A DNA stretch of 64,000 bases. It comes from an uncultured Clostridia bacterium. Lineage in GTDB: Bacteria; Bacillota; Clostridia; Oscillospirales; Ruminococcaceae. Below are positions 1 through 8,769 of this stretch, in pieces. Numbering within the stretch: position 1 is the first letter of the stretch; each line of letters starts with the position of its first letter. Under the pieces are notes generated by a model that saw nothing but the letters and a program-made list of their open reading frames with translations, did no database searches and was not told the origin of the DNA. The position numbers and the translations under genes were made by a program. The stretch is taken from positions 136,710 to 200,709 of the forward strand of contig CANDEV010000006.1 of the NCBI GenBank assembly GCA_947383835.1, in the 5' to 3' direction.

Positions 1-1043
1 GCACTAAGTATATTTTGAGTTGAGCGGTAATTCTGCTCAAGACGTATCACAGAGGCATTTTCAAACTGTTCTTCAAAATTCAGGATATTTTCGATCGTTG
101 CACCTCTGAATTTATATATAGACTGGTCGTCGTCACCAACAACACAAAGATTTTTATGCTTTCCGGAAAGCAGCGACACCAATCTGAACTGTGCCTGGTT
201 CGTATCCTGATACTCGTCTACCATTACATACTTGTAGAGATTTCTGTAATGCTCCAAAACATCCTCGTTTCCTTCGAAAAGCTCCACTGTAAGACGGATA
301 ATATCGTCAAAATCAAGAGCATTAGCTTCCTTCAGACGTTTTTGATATAGCTTATAAAGCTTTGCAATACCCATTTTTCGGTAATCACCTTTAGCGGCTT
401 CCTCATAGCTTTCGGGAGTTACAAGCTTATCCTTAGCGGAGGAGATTTCACCTAAAACCGCCTTTGGAGGGAATGCTTTATCCGAAAGATCAAGAGGATC
501 ATAACATGATTTCAACAGACGCTGACTGTCGTCGCTGTCATAAATCGTAAAGCTTGACGCATATCCCAGCGCAGTAATCTCCCTGCGAAGGATTCTTACA
601 CAAATAGAGTGAAACGTTGCGGCAGCTATGCTTTCGGCATTTTTGCCAAGCATTGCCGCAAGACGTGATTTAAGTTCACCCGCTGCCTTATTTGTAAATG
701 TGATAGCAAGGATATTCCAAGGATTTATCCTGTTCACAGCCACGATGTCCGCAAGTCGTGACATCGTATTTTCGTCTATACTTCCGTCATATTTGTTTAA
801 AAAATCAATATCATCATCCGAAATTCCTGTGGGAACGTCTTCAGCGGCATATGCATTGCCGAAATTTACCATATTTGCAATTCTATTTACAAGTACCGAA
901 GTTTTTCCACTTCCCGCACCCGCAAGGATCAGCAGCGGACCGTTCACAGTAAAAACCGCCCTTTTCTGCATATCATTAAGCTTTCCGAAATATTTCTCCA
1001 AAGCGGCTCTTTTTGCCCCGATAAAATCAAGATTATTTGCCAT
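1..1043 (-). CDS. ATP-dependent DNA helicase UvrD/PcrA, N-terminal part (cut by window edge)
   Basis: Superfamily 1 DNA helicase that unwinds DNA 3'-5' in repair and replication. The frame opens at an ATG at 1043 behind a GGAGG site 6 nt upstream and runs uninterrupted off the left edge, so about 347 N-terminal residues are visible. Near the N terminus it reads LNDMQKRAV (Q-motif region) and then the Walker A motif GAGSGKT. Close to the window edge it has VVGDDDQSIYKFRGA, the helicase motif III region typical of PcrA/UvrD. Normal family length is about 720-750 residues, so roughly half is missing only because of the window. It is transcribed away from the AI-2E permease gene. Whether it is PcrA or a UvrD paralogue cannot be decided from this part. 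Confidence 0.93.
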   Translation of the reverse strand, partial: MANNLDFIGAKRAALEKYFGKLNDMQKRAVFTVNGPLLILAGAGSGKTSVLVNRIANMVNFGNAYAAEDVPTGISDDDIDFLNKYDGSIDENTMSRLADIVAVNRINPWNILAITFTNKAAGELKSRLAAMLGKNAESIAAATFHSICVRILRREITALGYASSFTIYDSDDSQRLLKSCYDPLDLSDKAFPPKAVLGEISSAKDKLVTPESYEEAAKGDYRKMGIAKLYKLYQKRLKEANALDFDDIIRLTVELFEGNEDVLEHYRNLYKYVMVDEYQDTNQAQFRLVSLLSGKHKNLCVVGDDDQSIYKFRGATIENILNFEEQFENASVIRLEQNYRSTQNILS

Positions 1044-1123
1044 ACAGACCTCCAATATACTTACCTGAAATTGAAAATTAAAATGCTTTACTTAAATAAA
1101 AACTTTATTTTAACATACAACTT

Positions 1124-1129
1124 ATTATA
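1124..1129 (-). promoter_or_regulatory. extended -10 element, helicase gene
   Basis: On the minus strand TATAAT is preceded by TG one base upstream (TGTTATAAT), an extended -10. The -35 at 1147-1152 is poor (TTTAAT), which suits an extended -10 promoter. It lies about 80 nt upstream of the helicase ATG. Confidence 0.5.
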
Positions 1130-1287
1130 ACACATTACAACAATTAATTAAAGTACTATTTTTCATTTTTAACATTTTTATAATAATTACGGAATAAGTA
1201 ATTTTTTTCTGTCAATACTCTTACCGGCAAAAAGTACTGCGTGTACAAAAAAACGTGAAGTAAATTTGTTAAAGTTTCCAAAAAACC

Positions 1288-1316
1288 TTTACTTATATAG
1301 AAATTTAGTGTATAAT
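1288..1316 (+). promoter_or_regulatory. sigma-A promoter for AI-2E family permease
   Basis: TTTACT at 1288-1293 and TATAAT at 1311-1316 are separated by 17 bp and lie about 30 nt upstream of the first possible start codon. Confidence 0.65.
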
Positions 1317-1347
1317 ATAATGGACAAGTTATACGACTTGCGAAATA

Positions 1348-2631
1348 ATGAAAGGTCGGGATGTATTGAAAGTAGATTTCAATAAAAAATATAATACTAT
1401 TTCTGTGTATTGCATAATCACATTTGCAATCTGCCTTGCACTGGTACTGGTCTGCATACGCTCAAATGAAATTTTTGCCTACATACAACAGTTTTTCAAG
1501 GTGATCGCTCCGGTAATATGGGGAATAGCTATCGCCTATATCTGCAACCCCGTTATGAAGCTTCTGGAAAAGCTTTTCCAAAAGCTTTTTGACAAGAAAA
1601 AACCTCACCCTAAGCTTAATCGCTCACTAAGCATTTTTATAACAATGCTGCTGCTGATAACAATTATCGTTTCAATTTTGGCGCTTGTTATAATTCAGGT
1701 TCGTGACAGTGTTATGGAGATTCTTTACAGTATACCTAACTACATCAATCAGTTGGAAGACCTGGTTGTAAAGCTTTTAGGCGATTATCCCGAAATTGTT
1801 CGGGAAATAGAGGCTCAATTGGAAACAATACAGCCAAAGCTTATTGAATTTGCCAATAACCTTATTCCAAAGCTCGGAGATATTTCTCTTAAAGTCAAGG
1901 ACGGAGCAATAGGCTTTGTTGTTTCAATGAAAGACTTCATAATCGGCTTTATTGTGGCGATATATCTCCTGTTCAGCAAGGAAACCTTTACTGCTCAGGC
2001 TCGAAAAATCACTTATGCACTTTTTCCGAAGTCACTCTGTAAAGGCATACTCCGAACCTGTGCCAAAGCAAATCAGACTCTTTCGGGATTTCTTTCCGGA
2101 AAGCTTTTGGATTCCCTTATTATTGGCATTATATGCTTTGTTTGCATGAGAATCATGAACTGGGAATTTGTCGCTCTTATCAGCATTATCATAGGTGTAA
2201 CAAACATTATCCCGTTTTTCGGACCGTTTTTCGGAGCAGTCCCCAGCGCACTTCTGTTGCTTATGACAAACCCTAAGCACGTTATACCGTTTGTTTTTTT
2301 CATAATCATTTTACAGCAATTTGACGGAAATATTTTGGGTCCCAAGATTTTAGGAGACTCCACGGGACTTTCTCCTTTCTGGGTAATGTTTGCTATTTTT
2401 GTGGGCGGCGGTCTGTTCGGATTTATGGGTATGCTTTTGGGCGTCCCCGTGTTTGCGGTAATATACGCTTTGGCAAGCGAATTTTTTGCATATCTTCTCA
2501 AAAAGAAAAGACTTTCTCACTCGACGTCGGACTACAAAGCTCTTGACATAAATAACCCTCCAGCTGCCAAAACAGCAGTCACATCATCGGATAAGGAAGA
2601 AGTAAAAACAACTGCTCCGGACATGAAATAA
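1348..2631 (+). CDS. AI-2E family transporter (PerM/YtvI-like membrane permease)
   Basis: Integral membrane protein of the AI-2E/PerM family (427 aa). Family members export small molecules or exchange ions; the substrate here is unknown. Hydrophobic segments occur near residues 17-40 and 45-65, 82-108, 190-212 and in four more spans between about 250 and 385. The family signature region appears as GVTNIIPFFGPFFGAVPS, followed by the long hydrophobic helix with LGPKILGDSTGL. The C-terminal 40 residues are polar and probably cytoplasmic. The ATG at 1348 has no clear ribosome site; a TTG at 1366 lies 9-10 nt after AAAGG and may be the true start (421 aa). It is monocistronic, between its own promoter and a strong terminator. 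Confidence 0.87.
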   Translation: MKGRDVLKVDFNKKYNTISVYCIITFAICLALVLVCIRSNEIFAYIQQFFKVIAPVIWGIAIAYICNPVMKLLEKLFQKLFDKKKPHPKLNRSLSIFITMLLLITIIVSILALVIIQVRDSVMEILYSIPNYINQLEDLVVKLLGDYPEIVREIEAQLETIQPKLIEFANNLIPKLGDISLKVKDGAIGFVVSMKDFIIGFIVAIYLLFSKETFTAQARKITYALFPKSLCKGILRTCAKANQTLSGFLSGKLLDSLIIGIICFVCMRIMNWEFVALISIIIGVTNIIPFFGPFFGAVPSALLLLMTNPKHVIPFVFFIIILQQFDGNILGPKILGDSTGLSPFWVMFAIFVGGGLFGFMGMLLGVPVFAVIYALASEFFAYLLKKKRLSHSTSDYKALDINNPPAAKTAVTSSDKEEVKTTAPDMK

Positions 2632-2650
2632 TATTGTAGCTTTGTTATGT

Positions 2651-2690
2651 AAAAAACCCCTAATCTTCAAAAGGATTAGGGGTTTTTTAT
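2651..2690. terminator. bidirectional intrinsic terminator
   Basis: The stem AAAAACCCCTAATC pairs with GATTAGGGGTTTTT around a short loop, with a T run on both strands. It separates the convergent permease and chemoreceptor genes. Confidence 0.9.
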
Positions 2691-2773
2691 AAGAAGTACA
2701 CCGAATATGCTTTAAAATTTGATTTACATAAATAATAACTTATTTATGAGTTACTGACGAATTTGTGCTAAAT

Positions 2774-4729
2774 CTAACTGCGAAGCGTAAACATTCCAAT
2801 AAGATTTTTAAGATTAGATGCCTGACCGGAAAGTTCTTCCGAAGCAGCCGCACTTTGTTCAGCAGTAGCGGAGTTTGTCTGAACAACAGATGATATCTGT
2901 TCCACACCAACATTTATCTGTTCGATCATATTTGCCTGCTGCTCACTGGCAACAGCGATCTTACCAACAATTTCCTCAACGGAACGTGCTTTTTCGCCGA
3001 CATTATTCATAGCTGATGCAGTCGCTGTGGCAATTGACATACCCTTAGTTACAGCGTCCATAGAGTGTTCGATAAGAACTGTAGTATCCTTTGCAGCCTC
3101 TGCCGATTTTGAAGCAAGATTTCTTACCTCGTCGGCAACGACCGCAAATCCCTTTCCTGCCTCCCCTGCTCTTGCTGCTTCTACTGCGGCATTGAGAGCA
3201 AGAATATTTGTCTGGAACGCAATATCCTCAATAGCCTTAATAATATCACCGATCTGATCGGAAGTGCTGCTGATATTGTTCATCGCCTCTGTAAGGCGCT
3301 CCATTTCACGGTTTGCACCTTCAATATAGGTTGCAGTCTCATTAACAAAAGCACTTGCATTTACACAGTTGTGAGAATTCTGCGAAACTTGCTCAGATAT
3401 CTCATGAATTGTCGCGGCAAGCTGCTGAACGGAAGAAGCCTGCTCTGTTGTACCCTGAGAGAGATTCTGAGCCGCCGAAGAAACCTGATCTGCGCCTACA
3501 GATACCTGATCCGCGGCAGTATTTATATTGTCAATAATACCGTTAAGCTTTGTAACAATATCGCCCATAAACGTAAGTATTTTACTGAAATCTCCCGAAT
3601 AATAATTTTCATTTTCCGTATCGTTTACTGCAAGGTTTCCGTTTGAAATTTCTCCCAAAACCCTGCCTATATCTTTAATAATGTTATCAAGCTTGAAAAG
3701 CATAGTTGTTGTTGCTTCCGCAAGAACTCCTGTCTCGTCCTTTGCTCTTACCACAGGAACAGGACTTGAAAGATCGCCGCCTGCGAGCAGATCAATACGC
3801 TCTGCACAGCTTTTAACAGGCTTGCCGATAACCTTTCCAAGACGAAGAGAAAGAATTATGGAAACACTCAATGCAATAACAGTGATAACAACCGTTGTAG
3901 AGATCGCCGTATATGTATCGCCCATAAAGTCAGATTGCGGAGCATAAATTGCCAAGGACCAACCATTTGTACCGTCCACAGGGTGATATGCAGCAAGCTG
4001 ATCTACTCCCTTATATTTGTAATTTTCAAAACCACTCTCACCGTTTTTCATCTTTTCACGCATTGCAAGAACAGCATCATATCCGGCAGCCTGCTTATCT
4101 GTTTCAATTTCACCGTTTTTAACAATATTCATATCAACGTCAGCAATTATATTGCCGTCCTTGTCGATCATATATGCCGCGCTGTTATCGCTTACATTTA
4201 TGTCGCTGACAATATCATTTAGAAATTCTTCATGAGGAACAACATAAACACAGCCTGCAAGTTCGTTTCCGTTATAAAGAGGCGCTGCAACAATTATTGT
4301 AAGCTTGCCTGTTACTTTTGACACCAAAGGCTCGGAAATATGCGCTTTACCTTGCATTGCCATTTGAAAATATTCACGGTCATTATATGTATTCCCGTCA
4401 ATTCCATTACCGTTTGTGTCAATAAGATTACATCTTTCAAGATCATATCTTTTCGCCCATTCGCTAAGCGTCTCTTTCTTTTCTTCGTCAGAAACATTAG
4501 GGTCTGAAAGCTTATACACTCCGCCCAGACCGGCTGCTATATTTGAATATGCCTCCAATTCCCATTTGGCTCTGTCAGAAGCAACCTGAACAATTTCCTC
4601 CATATTGCCTTTAACAATATGAGTTGCCGAAATGTACATTGCCGTTATTGCTGCCGACCCCAGAAAAAATAAAGACAATCCTACCAAAAGAATAGCTGTG
4701 CAGACAATTCTGCGTTCAATAGATTTCAT
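2774..4729 (-). CDS. methyl-accepting chemotaxis protein (Cache-HAMP-MCP signal)
   Basis: Transmembrane chemoreceptor of 651 aa. Order: N-terminal membrane helix (about 8-32), extracellular Cache-type sensing domain (about 40-270), second membrane helix (about 275-297), HAMP linker (about 298-350), long cytoplasmic coiled-coil signalling domain to the end. The conserved hairpin tip is visible as [20 protein letters not shown] followed by VADEVRNLA, where CheA/CheW bind. Length is normal. A GTG at 4738 would add three residues, but the ATG at 4729 sits correctly behind AGGGTGAT and is preferred. It has its own promoter and no chemotaxis neighbours. The ligand is not predictable; Cache domains often bind amino or organic acids. 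Confidence 0.93.
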   Translation of the reverse strand: MKSIERRIVCTAILLVGLSLFFLGSAAITAMYISATHIVKGNMEEIVQVASDRAKWELEAYSNIAAGLGGVYKLSDPNVSDEEKKETLSEWAKRYDLERCNLIDTNGNGIDGNTYNDREYFQMAMQGKAHISEPLVSKVTGKLTIIVAAPLYNGNELAGCVYVVPHEEFLNDIVSDINVSDNSAAYMIDKDGNIIADVDMNIVKNGEIETDKQAAGYDAVLAMREKMKNGESGFENYKYKGVDQLAAYHPVDGTNGWSLAIYAPQSDFMGDTYTAISTTVVITVIALSVSIILSLRLGKVIGKPVKSCAERIDLLAGGDLSSPVPVVRAKDETGVLAEATTTMLFKLDNIIKDIGRVLGEISNGNLAVNDTENENYYSGDFSKILTFMGDIVTKLNGIIDNINTAADQVSVGADQVSSAAQNLSQGTTEQASSVQQLAATIHEISEQVSQNSHNCVNASAFVNETATYIEGANREMERLTEAMNNISSTSDQIGDIIKAIEDIAFQTNILALNAAVEAARAGEAGKGFAVVADEVRNLASKSAEAAKDTTVLIEHSMDAVTKGMSIATATASAMNNVGEKARSVEEIVGKIAVASEQQANMIEQINVGVEQISSVVQTNSATAEQSAAASEELSGQASNLKNLIGMFTLRS

Positions 4730-4810
4730 AGTTATCACCCTTTTTCAAAAATGTACTAAAATTTCTAAAAAAATTTAATAATTTTAGTGATAATTAACAT
4801 TAACAAATAC

Positions 4811-4839
4811 ATTATAACATATATGAAATAAAAAAGCAA
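4811..4839 (-). promoter_or_regulatory. sigma-A promoter for chemoreceptor
   Basis: On the minus strand TTGCTT (4834-4839) and TATAAT (4811-4816) are separated by 17 bp, about 80 nt upstream of the ATG. Confidence 0.65.
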
Positions 4840-4886
4840 GCAAAAATTAAAAAATATGCGGCACAATTTTTTAAATGCACCGCATA
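4840..4886 (-). terminator. intrinsic terminator downstream of copZ
   Basis: On the minus strand the stem ATGCGG(T)GCA / TG(T)GCCGCAT is followed by TTTTTTAATTTTT. It closes the copA-copZ operon just before the chemoreceptor promoter. Confidence 0.75.
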
Positions 4887-4906
4887 AATAATAGCTATGA
4901 TCTTGA

Positions 4907-5104
4907 TCAGCCGATTTGAGTTACAGTATAGCCCTCTTCCTCAATTGCAGCCTTTATTTCGTCATCGGCTCTGCTTATTTCGCACTCCGCATAGCCGCCA
5001 TCGAGTGAGACCGTTACGCTTGTTGCTCCCAGACCCTCCAAAGCTTCCTTAACATGAGCAACACAGTGCTCGCACATCATTCCGTCGATAGTGATTTTTT
5101 TCAT
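4907..5104 (-). CDS. copZ: copper chaperone / heavy-metal-associated domain protein
   Basis: Small soluble HMA-domain protein (65 aa) expected to bind Cu(I) and pass it to CopA. The metal-binding motif is GMMCEHC (CxxC) near residues 7-13, in the usual place between the first strand and helix; the rest fits the 65-70-residue ferredoxin-like fold. Upstream ATGs exist at 5122 and 5113, but the ATG at 5104 follows AAAGGA with a 9-nt gap and starts exactly at MKKITIDGM, so it is chosen. It lies 21 nt downstream of copA in the same operon, which supports the copper assignment. Confidence 0.9.
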   Translation of the reverse strand: MKKITIDGMMCEHCVAHVKEALEGLGATSVTVSLDGGYAECEISRADDEIKAAIEEEGYTVTQIG

Positions 5105-5125
5105 TGAAACCATTCCTTTCATAAG

Positions 5126-7327
5126 TTAAATTTTTACAGTTTTTAATCTAAGTGCATTTGAAACCACCGATACCGAGCTTAAGCTCATGGCAGCGGCAGC
5201 TATCATCGGATTAAGAAGCGGACCTCCGAAAATATGGAGAATCCCCATTGCAACGGGTATTCCAAGACTGTTATAGCCAAATGCCCAAAATAAATTCTGG
5301 CGGATATTACGTATAGTCGCTTTGGAAAGGCGTACAGCTTTACATACGTCACGCAGATCGTCCTTGATAAGGACAATATCGGCGCACTCTATTGCAACGT
5401 CCGTACCCTGACCTACAGCTATACCAACGTCAGCCTGTGTAAGAGCAACCGCGTCATTTATACCGTCCCCAGCCATTGCAACGATTTCACCCTCTTGCTG
5501 GAGCTTTTTGATGTGCTCAGCTTTTTCCTCCGGAAGGACTTCAGCCACAAAGCTGTCAATGTTAAGTTCCCCTGCAACAGCCTGCGCGGTGCGCTTGTTG
5601 TCGCCTGTCAGCATAAGAGTCTTTATCCCCATTTTTTGCAGTTCGGAAATTGCTTCAAGACTTTCTTTTTTAATAGTATCGGCAGCGGCGATCAATCCAA
5701 TAAATACTCCGTCGGCAGCGCAGTACATAGGAGTTCTTCCCATATCGGCGCAATGCTCCGCTTTTTTAACAAAATCCTCGGGAACCTCCACGCTGTTTTC
5801 ATTCATAAGACGAATATTGCCGATAAAAAGCTTTTTGCCGTCCACGGTAACGGAAATTCCCCTGCCGTCAAGGTTTGTAAAGTCCGCTGCTTCGGAAAGC
5901 GTGATATTTCTCGCACCGGCGCAGCTTACTATCGCCTCGCTCAAAGGGTGACCGGAAGCGGCTTCCCCCGAAGCGGCAAGGCGTATGAGTTCATTTTCAT
6001 CAGAGCCGTTTGTAAAAATATCGGTAACAGAAGGCTTCCCCTCTGTTAGAGTACCCGTTTTGTCGAAAACCACCGTAGTTATTTTGCAGGCCTGTTCCAG
6101 CGGCTCACCGCCCTTTATGAGTATGCCGTTTTCCGCGCCCTTACCCGTGCCGACCATTATTGCGGTAGGCGTGGCAAGTCCCAAAGCGCAGGGACAAGCA
6201 ATTACCAAAACGCTGATTAAAATTGTTATGCAGAACTCTCCGCTTTCCCCCGCTATAAGCCAGCCGAGACAGGCTATTACCGCAAGAGCAAGCACCGCCG
6301 GCACAAAGTACGCTGAAATTACATCTGCCAGACGCGCTATAGGTGCCTTTGTACCTTGTGCTTCCTCAACAAATTTTATAATGCGTGAAAGAGCAGTGTC
6401 CTCCCCAACCTTTTCGGAGCGGTACTTTATAAAACCGTTTTTGTTAAGAGTTGCACCCACTACCTTGTCTCCAACCTTTTTCTCAATAGGAACGCTTTCG
6501 CCTGTCAGCATTGATTCATCCACGACCGCGCTGCCCTCGATGACCTCTCCGTCAACCGCAAGGCTTTCTCCCGAACGTGAAACTACTATATCTCCCACCT
6601 TCACTTGACTTAGAGCAACTTCAAGCTCCTTGTCCCCCCGCATAACAAAGGCGGTTTTTGGAGCAAGGTTCATCAGCTTTTTTACAGATTCGTCAGTTTT
6701 GCCCTTTGAACGTGCTTCCAGATATTTTCCTAAAGTAATAAGTGTGAGAATTGTGGCACAGGACTCAAAATAAAGGTGCATGGCGTAATCCGTCTCGCCT
6801 TGACCTATTTTGTACATTGCATAAAAGCCATACACCAGAGCGGCTGTTGAACCGAGAGCGATAAGGCTGTCCATATTAGGGGAAAGCCGCGCAAGATTGC
6901 GGAAACCGTCCCAAAAGAATTTCCATCCTATGATGATTACAGGTACGGTCAAAACAAGCTGAACAACCGCAAATCCCATAGGGTTATGGTGAGGTTCAAT
7001 AGCGTCGGGCAGTGGCATACCTACCATATGACCCATGCTTATTGTCAGCAGAGGCACGGCAAACACCAGCGACAGAATAAGTCTGATGAGCATTACCTTA
7101 TCGTGAGGCATTTTCGGTTTTGCGTCCTTATCTGCAAAAGCGTAGCCCGCTTTTACTACGGCGGCTTCGATGTCTTTTATGCCGATTTTTTCAAAGTCCA
7201 CGGTAAGGGTCTCGGCGGCAAAATTCACCCCCGCCGACGTTACTCCGTCGAGCTTTTGTACAAAGCGTTCTATTCTCGCCGCGCAAGCCGCGCAGGTCAT
7301 GCCTGATATTTTAAAGGTTTTTTTCAT
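5126..7327 (-). CDS. copA: copper-translocating P1B-type ATPase
   Basis: Cu(I)-exporting membrane ATPase of 733 aa. One N-terminal HMA domain carries GMTCAACA (Cys12, Cys15). Eight membrane helices follow, with the transport motif CPC at 378-380, the phosphorylation motif DKTGT at about 422 (Asp422), and the hinge motif GDGINDA. The last two helices have YNSLGIP and MSLSSVSVV, typical of Cu(I)-selective P1B-1 pumps. Start: ATG at 7327 behind AAGGAAG. It is the first gene of the operon with copZ. The promoter region holds repeated AAGTGT/ACACTT half-sites, probably the copper-responsive operator. No CsoR or CopY regulator gene is in the window. Confidence 0.95.
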   Translation of the reverse strand: MKKTFKISGMTCAACAARIERFVQKLDGVTSAGVNFAAETLTVDFEKIGIKDIEAAVVKAGYAFADKDAKPKMPHDKVMLIRLILSLVFAVPLLTISMGHMVGMPLPDAIEPHHNPMGFAVVQLVLTVPVIIIGWKFFWDGFRNLARLSPNMDSLIALGSTAALVYGFYAMYKIGQGETDYAMHLYFESCATILTLITLGKYLEARSKGKTDESVKKLMNLAPKTAFVMRGDKELEVALSQVKVGDIVVSRSGESLAVDGEVIEGSAVVDESMLTGESVPIEKKVGDKVVGATLNKNGFIKYRSEKVGEDTALSRIIKFVEEAQGTKAPIARLADVISAYFVPAVLALAVIACLGWLIAGESGEFCITILISVLVIACPCALGLATPTAIMVGTGKGAENGILIKGGEPLEQACKITTVVFDKTGTLTEGKPSVTDIFTNGSDENELIRLAASGEAASGHPLSEAIVSCAGARNITLSEAADFTNLDGRGISVTVDGKKLFIGNIRLMNENSVEVPEDFVKKAEHCADMGRTPMYCAADGVFIGLIAAADTIKKESLEAISELQKMGIKTLMLTGDNKRTAQAVAGELNIDSFVAEVLPEEKAEHIKKLQQEGEIVAMAGDGINDAVALTQADVGIAVGQGTDVAIECADIVLIKDDLRDVCKAVRLSKATIRNIRQNLFWAFGYNSLGIPVAMGILHIFGGPLLNPMIAAAAMSLSSVSVVSNALRLKTVKI

Positions 7328-7350
7328 AAAGATCTTCCTTTTCTAATAAA

Positions 7351-7387
7351 AAGTGTAAACTATACTAATATTGTACACTTTAAGTGT
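7351..7387 (-). promoter_or_regulatory. candidate operator/promoter of copA-copZ
   Basis: Three 6-bp half-sites occur: AAGTGT at 7351-7356, ACACTT at 7375-7380 and AAGTGT at 7382-7387. The first two form an inverted repeat around a possible -10 (TATAGT on the minus strand, 7359-7364). The last two form a 13-bp palindrome just upstream. No good -35 is seen. The arrangement suggests repressor or activator control; the regulator is not identified. Confidence 0.5.
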
Positions 7388-7423
7388 TAAAAAATACCCA
7401 TATATGTATGGCAATTATATGAA

Positions 7424-8188
7424 TTAAATGAATAACTCACATTCTTTCCTCTGTGAGCAGCTTCCTTTCAGCATAAGAGATACCGCCGAGATCATTGCCT
7501 TGCTTCCGCTTCTTGCAGCATGAGGACATACCTTAACGCACCTCATACATGAAATACATTTTTTGGAGTCTGCCGTACTGATATTTTCCCTGTCGATTGC
7601 CTGAACAGGGCATTTTTCCGCGCACACGCCGCACTTTACGCAATATTGGTTCGCTTTAGGCACAAGCCCTGCTCCCGAAAGCTTTTTATAGGGACGGTCT
7701 CCCGCCGGTTTAAGCTCCCAATTACATACTTCGGCTTTGAGTTTTTCAAGCACAGCCACTGAAAAATCCTTCAGCCTTTTAATATCCTCCGCATCTGGTC
7801 TTCCAGAAGCGTACTTGCGCGCTATTGAATGTTCCGCAACAGCCGCTATTGCCGCCCTTACTTCAAAGCCGCAAGCCTTAGCGATATCCTCCATTTCAAC
7901 AAGGGTATCCTCATAGGCACGGTTGCCGTATACGCATAAAAGCGCACATTTTGCTCCGCCGCCATTTATTTTTCCCAGTCTTTCGGCAGCAACCGACGGC
8001 ACGCGTCCTCCGTAAGAGGGCAGCGCAATAAGCGCAATATCGTCTTTATCAAGGCAGTACGCAGAAAAATCGCCGTTCGGGTCGGAAAGGTCAACAATCT
8101 CAACATTTTCGCTCCACACTTCGGACACTGTTTCCGCAGCCTTTAAAGTTCCTCCCGTAGGACTGAAAATAAATTGAACATACCGCAT
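7424..8188 (-). CDS. flavodoxin-like domain fused to 2x[4Fe-4S] ferredoxin (EFR1-type protein)
   Basis: Predicted cytoplasmic electron-transfer protein (254 aa). The N-terminal half is flavodoxin-like, starting with FSPTGGT, a phosphate-binding loop for FMN, followed by ALPSYGGRVP. The C-terminal part has two 4Fe-4S motifs, CVKCGVCAEKCP and CISCMRCVKVCP, near residues 182-225. This architecture is known from clostridial EFR1-family ferrodoxins; the partner is unknown. The ATG at 8188 follows AAGGAGG and matches the family N terminus, so the 48-nt upstream extension is rejected. It is transcribed divergently from the Rrf2 regulator, which probably controls it. Confidence 0.88.
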   Translation of the reverse strand: MRYVQFIFSPTGGTLKAAETVSEVWSENVEIVDLSDPNGDFSAYCLDKDDIALIALPSYGGRVPSVAAERLGKINGGGAKCALLCVYGNRAYEDTLVEMEDIAKACGFEVRAAIAAVAEHSIARKYASGRPDAEDIKRLKDFSVAVLEKLKAEVCNWELKPAGDRPYKKLSGAGLVPKANQYCVKCGVCAEKCPVQAIDRENISTADSKKCISCMRCVKVCPHAARSGSKAMISAVSLMLKGSCSQRKECELFI

Positions 8189-8227
8189 AAAAAGCCTCCT
8201 TGATGTAAAATTTAAAGTTACACCTTT

Positions 8228-8256
8228 ATTATACAACGCCTTTACCGAAATGTCAA
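8228..8256 (-). promoter_or_regulatory. sigma-A promoter for flavodoxin/ferredoxin gene
   Basis: On the minus strand a consensus TTGACA (8251-8256) and TATAAT (8228-8233) are separated by 17 bp. It lies back to back with the rrf2 promoter, the two -35 boxes being 3 bp apart. Confidence 0.85.
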
Positions 8257-8259
8257 GAC

Positions 8260-8309
8260 TTTACACAAAAAATTTTTTATGCTATAATAAAATAAATTGC
8301 AAACTGCAA
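8260..8309 (+). promoter_or_regulatory. rrf2 promoter with palindromic candidate operator
   Basis: TTTACA (8260-8265) and TATAAT (8283-8288) are separated by 17 bp. Immediately downstream, TTGCA-AAC-TGCAA (8297-8309) is a perfect palindrome placed at the expected transcription start, suiting autorepression by the Rrf2 protein. Confidence 0.75.
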
Positions 8310-8327
8310 AATTACGGAGGTTTTGTC

Positions 8328-8768
8328 ATGCACATAAGCAATAAATGTTCAATAGCGGTGCATTGCCTGATATTGATAAACGAATTCGGAAGGGACACCC
8401 GTGTTACCAGCGATGTTATCTCCATATCTACGGGAATAAATCCCGTTACAATACGAGGCATTATGAGCGCGCTGAAAAAGGACGGCATTATTTCCGTACG
8501 GTCGGGTACCGGCGGGACAGACTTATGCTGCCCTGCCGAGAAAATTTCGCTGTATCGCATCTGCCGCGCAGTCGAGCCGGATTTCCTGCAAAAACTTTTC
8601 GGGATACATTCAACGCCGTCGCAACAATGTCCTGTGGGCAGAAATATAAACTCGGTTCTTGGAAAATCCTACGGAAAAGTGGCAGAAGCTCTTACCGAAA
8701 GCCTGAAATCTGTTACCATGGAAGAGGTACTGAAAAATTATAAAAATGCTTTAAAAGATCAGGAATAA
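8328..8768 (+). CDS. Rrf2 family transcriptional regulator
   Basis: DNA-binding regulator of 146 aa. The N-terminal winged helix-turn-helix spans about residues 1-80 with the family pattern NPVTIRGIMSALKKDGII and SGTGGTDL (the wing). Three scattered Cys (two adjacent near residue 66, one near 75) and one near 100 do not match the IscR cluster spacing, so an Fe-S cluster is uncertain. The ATG at 8328 has a GGAGG site 9 nt upstream; in-frame codons back to 8250 overlap the promoter and cannot be coding. It is divergent from the flavodoxin/ferredoxin gene and ends 1 nt before the convergent rqcH stop. The signal sensed is unknown; redox or metal stress fits the neighbours. Confidence 0.88.
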   Translation: MHISNKCSIAVHCLILINEFGRDTRVTSDVISISTGINPVTIRGIMSALKKDGIISVRSGTGGTDLCCPAEKISLYRICRAVEPDFLQKLFGIHSTPSQQCPVGRNINSVLGKSYGKVAEALTESLKSVTMEEVLKNYKNALKDQE

Positions 8769-8769
8769 C

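Larger units (their letters stand above)
1044..1347. other. divergent intergenic region (304 bp)
   Basis: This AT-rich stretch separates the divergent helicase and AI-2E permease genes. It holds the two promoters listed separately; I see no small gene, tRNA or convincing hairpin in it. Confidence 0.6.

Noticed and set aside
628..1068. 146-aa plus-strand frame at the left end
   Set aside because: Antisense of the helicase gene, whose Walker A and motif III are clear.
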